The position numbers and the translations under genes are program-made. 64,000 bases of DNA from Brevibacterium sp. W7.2 (GTDB lineage Bacteria; Actinomycetota; Actinomycetes; Actinomycetales; Brevibacteriaceae): NCBI RefSeq assembly GCF_018137945.1, contig NZ_CP073089.1:1426001-1490000 (forward strand), in the 5' to 3' direction. Position 1 is the stretch's first letter. The number at the start of each line of letters is the position of its first letter. The notes under the pieces were generated by a model. That model saw nothing but the letters and a program-made list of their open reading frames with translations, searched no databases and was not told where the DNA came from. Of the stretch, positions 45,913-53,878 are shown one piece after another.

Positions 45913-47556
45913 ATGTCAACGCAGGCGTCAGGGAAAGTCGGAATCGGGCAGCGGATGCTCGACGGAATCGAGCGGATCGGCAACAGACTGCCCGAGCCGT
46001 TCACGCTCTTCCTCGGTCTCTTCCTCCTCACCGGGGCGATCTCGACGGCGATGGCGCTCGCCGGGGTGTCGGTGACGATCCCCGGCAGCGACGAGGTCGT
46101 CGCGATCAGGGGCCTCTTCACCGGGGAGGGCCTGGCGTGGTTGACGACGACGATGGGCGAGAACTACATCGGGTTCCCGCCGCTGGCGACGGTGCTGCCG
46201 ATCCTGCTGGCCGTCGGCGTCGCCGAGAAGTCGGGGATGCTCGCCGCGGCCGTCCGCGTCGCGTTCGGCAAGAGCCCGCGCTGGCTGCTGCCCTACGCCG
46301 TCGGGTTCGTCGGCGTCGTCGGGTCGATCATGGCCGACTCGGCGTTCATCATCATCCCGCCGCTCGCCGCGCTCGTCTTCAAGGCCGCGGGACGGCACCC
46401 GATGGCCGGTCTCATCGGCGGGTTCGCCGCGACCGGCGCCGGGTACTCGACGTCGATCGTGCCGACGAGCCTCGACGCGCTCTTCGCCGGCATCACCACC
46501 TCGGTGATGGAGACGCTGCCCGGGGTCGAGTACCAAGCGGTCAACCCGGTCTCGAACTACTACTTCAACATCGTCGCCTCGATCGTCCTCGCCCTCATCG
46601 CCGGGCTCATCATCGACAAGCTCATCGAACCGAACATGGTCCGCAAGGGCGTGCCGCGCGACTACGTCGATGCGACGACGCAGGGACTCGACAAGAAGTA
46701 CCAGGCCGCGGGCTCGGAGTACGCGGAGAACTCCGTGTCGGCGCAGGAGATGGAGGCCGCGCAGACGGCGATGAGTCCGACGCTCGAGCCGGCGGAGAAG
46801 CGGGGTCTGCGCTGGGCTGTCCTCGCCGCGCTCGCCCTCACCGCGGTCATCCTCTTCGCGGTCCTCATCCCCGACTCCCCGTGGCGCAACGAGGAGGGAG
46901 GCTTCCTGCCGCGGTCCCCGCTGCTGTCCTCGATCGTCTTCATCGTCTTCGCGTACTTCATGCTCATGGGCGTCGTCTACGGTCTCGTCGTCGGCACGAT
47001 CCGGTCGATGAACGACATCGTCAAGATGATGGGTCAGTCGTTCGTCGACATGATGTCGTTCCTCATCCTCGCGTTCATCCTCGGCCAGTTCATCGCCCTC
47101 TTCAACTGGTCGGGCATCGGCTCGTGGATCGCCGTGGCCGGCGCGTCCGGGCTCGAATCGATCGGCCTCACCGGCTTCGCCGCGATCATCGGATTCATGC
47201 TGCTCGCGAGTGTGCTCAACCTCTTCATCGTCTCCGGATCGTCGATGTGGACGCTCATGGCAGCGGTGTTCGTCCCGCTCTTCGCCCTGCTCGGCTACGA
47301 GCCCGCGTTCATCCAGGCTGCGTTCCGCGTCGGCGACTCCGCCACACAGGTCATCACCCCGCTCAACCCGTACATGATCGTCCTCCTCGGTCTCGTCCGC
47401 CGCTACGAGCCGAATGCCGGCCTCGGCACCGTGATCTCCCGGATGTTCCCGTTCGTCATCCCGTTCTGGCTCGCGTGGGCGGGCCTGCTGGCGATCTGGT
47501 ACTTCTTCGACCTGCCGCTCGGTCCCGGCAACGGGATCTTCCTCGGGCAGAGCTGA
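45913..47556 (+). CDS. AbgT family transporter
   Basis: A 547-aa polytopic membrane protein of the AbgT family (E. coli AbgT for p-aminobenzoyl-glutamate uptake, Neisseria MtrF for drug efflux). Family segments include IMADSAFIIIPPLAALVF at about residue 137 and SGSSMWTLMAAVFVPLFALLG at about residue 442 (given here only by its start SGSSMWTLMA). GGAGAG precedes the ATG. Next to an M20D hydrolase, import of p-aminobenzoyl-glutamate or a similar acyl-amino acid is more likely than efflux. Confidence 0.9.
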   Translation: MSTQASGKVGIGQRMLDGIERIGNRLPEPFTLFLGLFLLTGAISTAMALAGVSVTIPGSDEVVAIRGLFTGEGLAWLTTTMGENYIGFPPLATVLPILLAVGVAEKSGMLAAAVRVAFGKSPRWLLPYAVGFVGVVGSIMADSAFIIIPPLAALVFKAAGRHPMAGLIGGFAATGAGYSTSIVPTSLDALFAGITTSVMETLPGVEYQAVNPVSNYYFNIVASIVLALIAGLIIDKLIEPNMVRKGVPRDYVDATTQGLDKKYQAAGSEYAENSVSAQEMEAAQTAMSPTLEPAEKRGLRWAVLAALALTAVILFAVLIPDSPWRNEEGGFLPRSPLLSSIVFIVFAYFMLMGVVYGLVVGTIRSMNDIVKMMGQSFVDMMSFLILAFILGQFIALFNWSGIGSWIAVAGASGLESIGLTGFAAIIGFMLLASVLNLFIVSGSSMWTLMAAVFVPLFALLGYEPAFIQAAFRVGDSATQVITPLNPYMIVLLGLVRRYEPNAGLGTVISRMFPFVIPFWLAWAGLLAIWYFFDLPLGPGNGIFLGQS

Positions 47557-47584
47557 GGTCGATCCTCGCCGAGGTGGCCCCTCC

Positions 47585-48678
47585 TCACGCGAGCATCTCG
47601 TCGATTCCGCGGCGCCAGTCGGCGGCCGTGCCGGCCTCGATGAGGCAGGGGCGGCGCCAGATCGGGGCGAGTTCGGCGAGTTCGAACATCGTCCGGTCGA
47701 ACCATCCGGCGGCTCGGACGACGGCGTGGGGATGGCGACGGGTTGTCTCGGGCGTGAGCCGATGGCTTCGTGGGTGTACGCGGCGATGTCGGCGAGTGTG
47801 GGATTGGCGCTCGGAGCGATGACGAGACGGTGACGTCCCGCGCCGGTCGTGACAGTGCGCTGCCGGGGAACGTCGGCGGTGGCTGGTTGATCGACGGAGT
47901 CGGTCACGGTGGTGGCAGGGCCGGCTACGGCTGTCGTGGGACCGGCGACGGTGGTCGTGGGATCGGCAATCTCGGCCTCCGCATCAACCTGGCCGGCGAC
48001 CACCTCGGCGGCGCTGTCGGCGAGTTCGGCAGCCGCGCCGATCATCGTCCGAGCCATGTCGCCGATGACGGTGATCCCGTGGGGAACGTCGGTGCGCGCG
48101 AGCACGACTGCCCGACGGCCGGCGGCGATGCGGTCGGTGAGGCACAGGCGCACGACCGAACTCGTCGGCGTGGCCGTCGCTCCGATGAGGTCGCCGGCGA
48201 GCACGCTCGCGACCTGCGCCGGGTGAGCCTCGCTGGCGTCGATGAGCTGCCGGCGGATGCGGCCCTTGTCGTCGACCGGGGAGAACGGTGAGTCGGCGGT
48301 GATCGGGGTGTCCAGCCCGGCGAACGCGTAGACCGATTCGGGAAAGACGACGGGGATGCCGAGCTCGGCCGCCGCATCCATGATCGCCGCCTCAAGGCCG
48401 GGCAGGGTCGTCGCCCACACGCGCGAGTCGTACGCGGCGTGGACACACGCGAAGATCGCTTCGGCATTCGCCTCCTCGGCGGCGGAACGGACAGCTGCGG
48501 CGTTCGACGCATCGCCCTGCGTCCACGTGATCGACCCCATGGTGCTGGCGGGAACGGCGAGAGCCTCGGCGGGCGGCGCCGAGCGGGTCATGACACGGGC
48601 ATCGGTGCCGGCGGCGGCAAGGTCGCGGGCGATCTGGGCGCCGATCTGACCGAGGCCGAGGACGAGTGCTGAGCGCAT
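47585..48678 (-). pseudogene. NAD-dependent epimerase/dehydratase-like gene with a frameshift
   Basis: The frame starting at 48678 (MRSALVLGLGQIGAQIA, a Rossmann nucleotide-binding start) stays good to about 47757 and then leaves the true frame. The end of the protein (RAAGWFDRTMFELAELAP to DEMLA, stop at 47585-47587) is in another frame. A single missing base in the GGCTC near 47755, restoring GGCCTC, would rejoin them and give AIGLTPETTRRHPHAV. An internal AGPTT-type repeat at about 47890-47990 interrupts the domain. Either a recent pseudogene or a sequencing error. GAAGGGAA precedes the ATG. It is divergent from a TetR gene with paired operators. Confidence 0.75.
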
Positions 48679-48713
48679 GGCGGTGTTCCCTTCGTCTGGC
48701 GAGCAGCCACGAG

Positions 48714-48790
48714 ATGTGAGCACTGCTCTCTGTTGGTGACGATATGAGCGTAGACCCGTCGCAGCGATAAAACAAGAGCAGTGCTCACAT
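48714..48790. promoter_or_regulatory. Two perfect TetR-type operators, mirrored
   Basis: ATGTGAGCACTGCTCT at 48714-48729 and its exact reverse complement at 48775-48790 flank the divergent promoter region. Each is itself a small palindrome, GAGCA-N-TGCTC. One site faces the epimerase gene and the other the TetR gene, the standard layout for a local TetR repressor controlling itself and its target. Confidence 0.85.
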
Positions 48791-48825
48791 TCAATTCCGG
48801 TGCTCTCTCACCGTAGAGTGAGGGA

Positions 48826-49575
48826 ATGGAGAAGAAGCGGACTCCGCGAGAGAAGGCGCGTGCGGAGACCGAAGCGCGCATCGTCGAGATCGGCAATCGG
48901 ATGCTCGACGCCGAGGGGGCGGAGGCGCTCTCGCTGCGGGCGATCGCGCGTGAGCTCGGCATCGTCTCGAGCGCTGTCTACCGTTACGTGAAGACCCGCG
49001 ACGAACTCCTCACGATCCTCATCGCCGACGCCTTCACCTCGATCGCCGAGGCGGTCGATGCCGCCCTCGAACGCGACAGGTCGGTGCCGACGCTGGGGCT
49101 GGCGATGCTCGCGTGGTCGCGGAGGTTCCCACGGCGCTGGGCACTCATCTACGGCACGCCGATCGCCGCGTATGCGGCGCCGCGCGAAGTGACGGTCGAG
49201 CTGGGCACGCGCGTCATGGCCACGCTTGTCACCCTCGTCGACGAGGCGGGCGCTGCGGACTCGGGGGACGCCCCAGAGGTGGGCACTGCAGGCGCACCAG
49301 GGTCGGGTGCAGCTGGCACCGCAGATGCGGGCGCAGCGGATGCCGTGCGCGGGCAGGTTGCCTGCGCGCAGCCGAACCCGGGTGTCGAGCGCGTCGCCGC
49401 CGAACTCGCCACTCTCGGCATCGACGTCGATGCCGCCACGACGCTTCGGGCAGTCACCGCGTGGGTGGCGATCATCGGACTCATCAGCTCGCTGCGGTTC
49501 GGGCAGTTCGGTCCCGGCTTCGATGACGTCGAAGACGACCTCATGACCGCGGTCATCGCCGAACTCGGGTGGTGA
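48826..49575 (+). CDS. TetR family transcriptional regulator (WHG-type C terminus)
   Basis: A 249-aa TetR regulator with its helix-turn-helix at about residues 40-60 (IARELGIVSSAVYRYVKTRD) and a C-terminal domain like TetR_C_WHG. A 50-residue alanine/glycine-rich insert at about residues 145-185 is low complexity and not part of the fold. It is divergent from the frameshifted epimerase gene, its likely target, with mirrored operators between. The start ATG follows the -10-like TAGAGT by a few bases, so a leaderless mRNA is possible. Confidence 0.88.
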   Translation: MEKKRTPREKARAETEARIVEIGNRMLDAEGAEALSLRAIARELGIVSSAVYRYVKTRDELLTILIADAFTSIAEAVDAALERDRSVPTLGLAMLAWSRRFPRRWALIYGTPIAAYAAPREVTVELGTRVMATLVTLVDEAGAADSGDAPEVGTAGAPGSGAAGTADAGAADAVRGQVACAQPNPGVERVAAELATLGIDVDAATTLRAVTAWVAIIGLISSLRFGQFGPGFDDVEDDLMTAVIAELGW

Positions 49576-49670
49576 GACTGTGCACGCGGTAAGCCCGCGA
49601 ACCCGGTGAGCCCGTGCACGCGGTGAGACCGTGCACGCGGTGAGACCACGCACGCGGTGAGACCGTGAAT
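49576..49670 (+). repeat. 17-bp tandem repeat after the TetR gene
   Basis: Units of GTGCACGCGGTGAGACC repeat about five times with changes, from the stop of the TetR gene to about 49670. The units are exact in the middle and decay outward. No frame or hairpin of note. It resembles a variable-number tandem repeat. Confidence 0.65.
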
Positions 49671-49674
49671 GCAC

Positions 49675-49707
49675 TGACGGCCCCCGCTCAGTGAACGGGA
49701 GCCGTCA
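49675..49707. terminator. Bidirectional hairpin between the TetR and DUF1844 genes
   Basis: TGACGGC pairs with GCCGTCA, with an inner CCCG/CGGG pairing, and A6 follows within the next 10 bases on the plus strand (U-run on the minus side lies before the hairpin). It sits between two convergent genes and probably terminates both. Confidence 0.5.
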
Positions 49708-49774
49708 GGGACAAAAAAGCGTCAGGCGACGAGCTGCGAAGAGCCAAGCCCCAAAGGAGCGAGCCTCGACTCGA

Positions 49775-50146
49775 TCAGCGGACGGGGCCGGTGAACTTCT
49801 CTCCGGGACCCTGGCCGGGCTCGTCGGGAATCGTCGAGGCCTCGCGGAAGGCCAGCTGCAGGCTGCGGAGGCCGTCGCGCAGCGGGCGGGCGTGATGGTC
49901 GCCGATGACGGTGGCGGCACCGGTGACGAGGCCGGCGAGTGCGGTGATGAGCTTGCGAGCCTCATCGAGGTCGATGAGGTCGGCGGCGGACTGGCCGGGG
50001 GTGTCCTCGGCCAGGCCGGTCTTCACGGCGGCGGCGGACATGAGATGGACGGCCGTAGACGTGATGATTTCGACGGCGGGCACCTCGGCGATGTCGCGGG
50101 TGACGTCGCCGACCGCCTCGGCGGTATTGGGGTCTTGAGAGGTCAT
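49775..50146 (-). CDS. DUF1844 family protein
   Basis: A 123-aa protein of the DUF1844 family, with the conserved helical core at about residues 21-95 (VEIITSTAVHLMSAAAVKTG; DLDEARKLITALAGLV). The gene is regularly found beside infC in actinobacteria, divergent as here. Function unknown. The ATG at 50146 has no strong Shine-Dalgarno. Confidence 0.88.
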   Translation of the reverse strand: MTSQDPNTAEAVGDVTRDIAEVPAVEIITSTAVHLMSAAAVKTGLAEDTPGQSAADLIDLDEARKLITALAGLVTGAATVIGDHHARPLRDGLRSLQLAFREASTIPDEPGQGPGEKFTGPVR

Positions 50147-50469
50147 GGGTCAAGCTTGGCACATTCCCACGTCCCGGGTGGCCGGGAGGGGTGGCGATGT
50201 GCGAAGAGTCATGAACCGTAGTACACTGGATACGGTGCGAAGCGGAGTCTGACTCCCACCTGGATCGCGACGAGCGATCGGGTCCGAAGATCTGATGTTC
50301 TTCCCCTCGTTGGAAATCGGGGATGAAGGCAGCGGGTCGAGGTGTATTCACGGAAAGATCCTGTGGTCTCAGACCCCGGTGATCGTGTGTGCAGGCTCCC
50401 TTGGCATTCGTGTCGATGGGAGCCTTTTTCATTGCCACGACACCATTTGAGCTAAAAAGGAGTGAACAC
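50147..50469 (+). promoter_or_regulatory. infC leader region
   Basis: A -10-like TACACT near 50222-50227 would start a leader of about 240 bases. It contains inverted repeats (for example CGATC/GATCG near 50260-50280 and CCCCTCGttggaaatCGGGG near 50303-50325) and ends in a terminator hairpin 46 bases before the infC start. This fits transcription attenuation of the IF3-L35-L20 operon, which in other bacteria is controlled by L20 binding or IF3. No known leader family was recognised by sequence. Confidence 0.6.
50394..50429 (+). terminator. Attenuator-type intrinsic terminator in the infC leader
   Basis: GGCTCCC (50394-50400) pairs with GGGAGCC (50418-50424) and is followed at once by TTTTT (50425-50429). 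It is the only canonical U-tract terminator I see in the window and it lies just upstream of infC, so it is likely to be conditional. Confidence 0.75.
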
Positions 50470-51096
50470 ATCAGCGAGACGCGCATCAATGACCGGATTC
50501 GGGTTCCCGAGGTCCGGTTGGTCGGACCCAATGGTGAACAGGTCGGTATCGTTGCCATTCGCAAGGCACTCGATCTCGCCCGAGAGGCAGATCTCGATCT
50601 CGTCGAGGTCGCCCCGCAGGCGAAGCCCCCCGTGGCCAAACTCATGGACTACGGGAAGTACAAGTACGAATCTGCCCAGAAGGCCAGGGAAGCCCGGAAG
50701 AACCAGGCGAACACCGCGCTGAAGGAGATCCGCTTCCGTCTCAAGATCGACGAACACGATTACGAGACGAAGAAGGGTCACGTGACGCGGTTCCTGTCCG
50801 GCGGCGACAAGGTCAAGGTCATGATCATGTTCCGCGGGCGCGAGCAGTCCCGTCCCGAGATGGGCATCAAGCTGCTCAACCGGTTGGCCGAAGATGTGTC
50901 GGAACTCGGCACCGTCGAATCCGCCCCGCGGGTCGACGGACGCAACATGGTGATGGTCATCGCTCCTCACAAGTCCAAATCCGACGCCAAGGCCGAAGCC
51001 CGCAAGGCATCCTCTGATGCCAAGGGCCGCAACGCCGAGGTCAAGTCCCGACGCGATCGGGTCGCTGCGGAGAAGAACGCAGCGCCCGAGGCGTGA
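50470..51096 (+). CDS. infC: Translation initiation factor IF-3
   Basis: A 208-aa IF3 starting at a non-canonical ATC codon. IF3 homology begins at the ATC (then [18 protein letters not shown]), and AAAAAGGAG at 50454-50462 sits 7 bases before it. The in-frame ATGs at 50389 and 50416 lie in the leader; starting there would translate the terminator hairpin and lacks a Shine-Dalgarno. Rare starts (AUU, AUC, AUA) are known for infC and allow IF3 to repress its own translation by rejecting weak initiation codons. Both IF3 domains are complete; the C terminus has a lysine-rich tail of about 35 residues. rpmI and rplT follow. Confidence 0.9.
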   Translation: MSETRINDRIRVPEVRLVGPNGEQVGIVAIRKALDLAREADLDLVEVAPQAKPPVAKLMDYGKYKYESAQKAREARKNQANTALKEIRFRLKIDEHDYETKKGHVTRFLSGGDKVKVMIMFRGREQSRPEMGIKLLNRLAEDVSELGTVESAPRVDGRNMVMVIAPHKSKSDAKAEARKASSDAKGRNAEVKSRRDRVAAEKNAAPEA

Positions 51097-51192
51097 GCAA
51101 CAGGTAACGAATTGCCGGACACCTGTGTCCGGTGGGTGAAGTAGTTGTGGGCGCCCCCTTGCCCACAACGAAATGCAAAGGAGAACGGCACG

Positions 51193-51399
51193 ATGCCGAA
51201 GCAGAAGACGAACAGCGGCGCCAAGAAGCGCATGCGCGTGACTGGCAGTGGCAAGATCATGCGCGAAGGCGTGAACAACCAGCACAAGTTCGAGGGCAAG
51301 TCCTCGAGCCGCAAGCGCCGTGTCGGTACGGACCAGGTCCTCACCGGCGGCGATCGCGCCAAGGCCCGCAAGCTTCTGGGCAAGCTCAAGGGCAAGTGA
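51193..51399 (+). CDS. rpmI: 50S ribosomal protein L35
   Basis: A 68-aa very basic protein, full length for L35 (MPKQKTNSGAKKRMRVTGSG to KARKLLGKLKGK). AAAGGAGAA precedes the ATG. The middle gene of the infC-rpmI-rplT operon. Confidence 0.97.
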   Translation: MPKQKTNSGAKKRMRVTGSGKIMREGVNNQHKFEGKSSSRKRRVGTDQVLTGGDRAKARKLLGKLKGK

Positions 51400-51501
51400 C
51401 TCGGCCGCTCTGAGGCCGAACGGTCCGCTGCGGACCGATCCCCACAGCTTGAACCAGACTCCGGACTGAGATCCGGACGCAACGAATCAAAGGAGTAACA
51501 C

Positions 51502-51891
51502 GTGGCACGTGTGAAGAGGGCAGTCAACGCCCACAAGAAGCGCCGGGTCATCCTCGACCGGGCAAGCGGCTACCGCGGACAGCGCTCGCGCCTGTACCGC
51601 AAGGCCAAGGAACAGGTCATCCACTCGCTGGTCTACAGCTACCGTGACCGCCGCGCTCGCAAGGGTGACTTCCGTCGCCTCTGGATCCAGCGCATCAACG
51701 CCGGCGCCCGCGCCAACGGCATGACGTACAACCGCTTCATCCAGGGCCTCAAGGCCGCTGGTGTCGAGGTCGACCGCCGCATGCTCGCCGAGCTCGCCGT
51801 CAACGACGCACCGACCTTCGCCCACCTCGTCAAGGTGGCCAAGGACGCCCTCCCGGCCGACGTCAACGCCGCGAAGACCCCGGCAGCCTGA
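51502..51891 (+). CDS. rplT: 50S ribosomal protein L20
   Basis: A 129-aa L20 ([15 protein letters not shown] start, [16 protein letters not shown]). L20 is an assembly protein and, in other bacteria, the autoregulator of this operon. AAAGGAG precedes the ATG (written as GTGGCACGT in the ORF start region, first codon at 51502). A clear terminator follows at 51955. Confidence 0.96.
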   Translation: MARVKRAVNAHKKRRVILDRASGYRGQRSRLYRKAKEQVIHSLVYSYRDRRARKGDFRRLWIQRINAGARANGMTYNRFIQGLKAAGVEVDRRMLAELAVNDAPTFAHLVKVAKDALPADVNAAKTPAA

Positions 51892-51954
51892 CGTCCCGCC
51901 CGGACTGACGCTTGGACAGCCCGCTGACGCAGTGAATGCGCGCTGACGCTGTCC

Positions 51955-51988
51955 CAACGGCCCCGAACCCCTGCGTTCGGGGCCGTTG
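51955..51988 (+). terminator. Terminator of the infC-rpmI-rplT operon
   Basis: CAACGGCCCCGAA and its perfect complement flank an 8-base loop, followed by a T-rich GTCTGTTCT. It lies 63 bases after the rplT stop. Confidence 0.8.
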
Positions 51989-52037
51989 GTCTGTTCTCCC
52001 ACCCTGTTTTCTCCCACCCCGATCACGAAGGTGCGCC

Positions 52038-52859
52038 ATGAAGCTGCCCGATGTCATCTCCTCGCCGCAGTCGAAGCGGATCAAGAACGCCGCGAAGCTG
52101 CTCAGCCGCCGTGGGCGCAAGGCCGCCGGCCGGTTCCTCGCCGAAGGTCCGCAGGCCGTCCGCGAAGCCCTGGCCACCGACGGTGCCGTCGACGAGCTCT
52201 TCATCACCGAGGCGGCCGCTGAGCGCCATCCGGAGTTCGCCGAGGCGGCGGCCGGGTCGAGGATCTTCCTCTCCACCGTCACCGAGGAGGTGCTCACCGA
52301 GCTCGCCTCGACCGTGAACTCGCAGGGCGTCGTCGCCGTGTGCCGGGCACTCGACGTCGAGCTCACCTCCGTCGTCGACAAGGACGCGCAGCTCATCGTC
52401 GTCCTCTCCCAGGTGCGCGACCCGGGCAACGCGGGCACGATCATCCGGCTCGCCGATGCCGCCGGGGCCGACGCCGTCGTGCTCACGTCCTCGAGCGTCG
52501 ACGTCTACAACGACAAGACCGTCCGCGCCACCGCCGGGTCGATCTTCCACGTCCCCGTCGTCACGGGTGTCGGCCTCCCCGAAGTGACCGAACTCGCCCG
52601 TGCCCGTGGCCTGCAGGTCCTCGCCGCTGACGGCAACGACGCCGCGCACGACCTCCACCACCCGTGGGAGTCGGGCCTCGACCTCTCCGCACGCACCGCG
52701 TGGGTCTTCGGCAACGAGGCGTGGGGGATGCGGCCCGAAGACCTCGAGGTCACCGACGCCGCCGTGGCCGTGCCGATCTACGGTCAGGCCGAGAGCCTCA
52801 ACCTCGCAACCGCCGCCGGCATCTGCATCTTCGAATCCGCCCGCAACCAGCGGATGTGA
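52038..52859 (+). CDS. SpoU/TrmH family RNA 2'-O-methyltransferase
   Basis: A 273-aa SPOUT methyltransferase. The N-terminal substrate-binding part (SPQSKRIKNAAKLLSRRGRK; RFLAEGPQAVREAL) is followed by the knotted catalytic domain with motifs VRDPGNAGTIIRLADAAGAD at about residue 128, FGNEAWGM and PIYGQAESLNLATAAGI, the last given only in part here as SLNLATA. Such enzymes methylate ribose in 23S rRNA or tRNA; the exact nucleotide is not determined. The gene often follows rplT and precedes pheS; here an insert of about 3.5 kb separates it from pheS. Confidence 0.9.
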   Translation: MKLPDVISSPQSKRIKNAAKLLSRRGRKAAGRFLAEGPQAVREALATDGAVDELFITEAAAERHPEFAEAAAGSRIFLSTVTEEVLTELASTVNSQGVVAVCRALDVELTSVVDKDAQLIVVLSQVRDPGNAGTIIRLADAAGADAVVLTSSSVDVYNDKTVRATAGSIFHVPVVTGVGLPEVTELARARGLQVLAADGNDAAHDLHHPWESGLDLSARTAWVFGNEAWGMRPEDLEVTDAAVAVPIYGQAESLNLATAAGICIFESARNQRM

Positions 52860-53017
52860 AGGCGTGGCCGCCGTGCGGGTCGGCGGCCGCGGCTGAGCAG
52901 GCGGTCAGCAGAGGCGTTTCGGGGCCGCGACCGGGCGAGCGGGCCGCGGCTTCAGCCTTCTGGGCCGCAGCTGCAGCGTCCTGGACAGGGGTCTCACGCA
53001 CGCTCATGGCGAGTTCT

Positions 53018-53134
53018 CGCTCGTTCAACACTTGGCGTGAATATGTGGGCTTTGGGGACGACATTTTCACGCCACCTGTTGAACGAGCGGCGACCTCGTC
53101 GCCGAACCGTCGATATTCACGCCACCTGTTGAAC
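53018..53134 (+). repeat. Three copies of a 20-24 bp motif forming alternative hairpins
   Basis: A motif GTTCAACA-n-TGGCGTGAA appears once on the plus strand (53018-53041) and twice inverted (53066-53089 and 53113-53134). The first can pair with either of the others: 22 of 24 positions with the second and 20 of 22 with the third. The structure could switch between two stems. It lies in the 518-base gap after the SpoU gene, which otherwise holds no gene until 53197. Confidence 0.7.
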
Positions 53135-53168
53135 CAGCCCACCACTTGCTCGCCGTCCGTGACGGCCA

Positions 53169-53204
53169 TGTCACCGCCCGCCGATAGTCTGCACCCATGA
53201 CGAC
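53169..53204 (+). repeat. 36-bp promoter-start duplication, upstream copy
   Basis: This 36-base segment is identical to 53843-53878. It carries a -10-like TAGTCT ending 6 bases before an ATG, so it looks like a leaderless promoter plus the first codons (MTT). The downstream copy drives the pentapeptide-repeat gene; this one opens a 38-codon frame. A duplication or gene-replacement scar is likely. Confidence 0.75.
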
Positions 53205-53313
53205 GACACTTCTCAAGGAAGATTTCGTCTACGCCGCAGCAGTGAAGAGACTGGGGATCATCGATGTTCCGAAGGCGGCTATGGCGGACGCCTCAGCTTC
53301 CTACCGACACTGA
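53197..53313 (+). CDS. Possible 38-aa open frame after the duplicated promoter
   Basis: From the ATG in the duplicated promoter the frame reads MTTTLLKEDFVYAAAVKRLG and continues to 38 residues ending SASYRH. I recognise no family. It could be a small leaderless gene or the remains of a gene truncated by the rearrangement that brought in the VOC gene. The following 64 bases to the VOC stop show nothing. Confidence 0.3.
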   Translation: MTTTLLKEDFVYAAAVKRLGIIDVPKAAMADASASYRH

Positions 53314-53377
53314 ATCGCGGACGACTGTGCGTTCATCGTGCGCGAAAGCCCTCCGAGACCGGCCGCCAGTTGCGAAA

Positions 53378-53797
53378 CTATTCCGCCGCATCTGCGGCCT
53401 TGGAGGTCTGATTATTGGCGACGAGTTCCCAGATGTAGCCGTCGATGTCAGCGAAGTAGCCCATGTACGAACCATCGACGTCCTGACCCCCATCGGCTGA
53501 CCCGCCAGCGGCGACAGCACGGTCGAGCACCTCATCGATCTCAGCTCGGGTGGCGAAGGCACAGGAGATGATGCTGGCGCCCGGGACAGGGTACTTCGAA
53601 CCGGGCTGGCCTGAGAGCTCGAGGTACTGGCCGTATTCGTCTGCGGCGATGAAGAAGATCGAAAGATTGGGCAGTTCGAATGCAACGATACCGTCCTCGA
53701 CTCCGTCGGTTTCGAGTCCGAGTCCATCGACGTAGAAGTTCGCGGTGGCCTGCGGGTCGGCGACGGGCAATGACAGGATCGTCGTCAGTGGCTTCAT
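53378..53797 (-). CDS. VOC (glyoxalase/bleomycin resistance) family protein
   Basis: A 139-aa single-chain VOC protein with two beta-alpha-beta-beta-beta modules (ILSLPVADPQATANFYVDGL; SYMGYFADIDGYIWELV). Members bind a metal or a ligand: glyoxalase, dioxygenase or antibiotic binding. The function here is not known. It is flanked by the two copies of the 36-base promoter duplication, and its start is 73 bases from the divergent pentapeptide-repeat gene. Confidence 0.85.
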   Translation of the reverse strand: MKPLTTILSLPVADPQATANFYVDGLGLETDGVEDGIVAFELPNLSIFFIAADEYGQYLELSGQPGSKYPVPGASIISCAFATRAEIDEVLDRAVAAGGSADGGQDVDGSYMGYFADIDGYIWELVANNQTSKAADAAE

Positions 53798-53842
53798 GCC
53801 TGCAGTCTAGTGGGGACGAACACGGTAGGGCAGGGGAAGCCG

Positions 53843-53878
53843 TGTCACCGCCCGCCGATAGTCTGCACCCATGACGAC
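53843..53878 (+). promoter_or_regulatory. Leaderless promoter of the pentapeptide-repeat gene (duplicated segment)
   Basis: The -10-like TAGTCT at 53859-53864 ends 6 bases before the ATG at 53871. The 36-base segment is identical to 53169-53204. No -35 or Shine-Dalgarno is evident. Confidence 0.55.
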
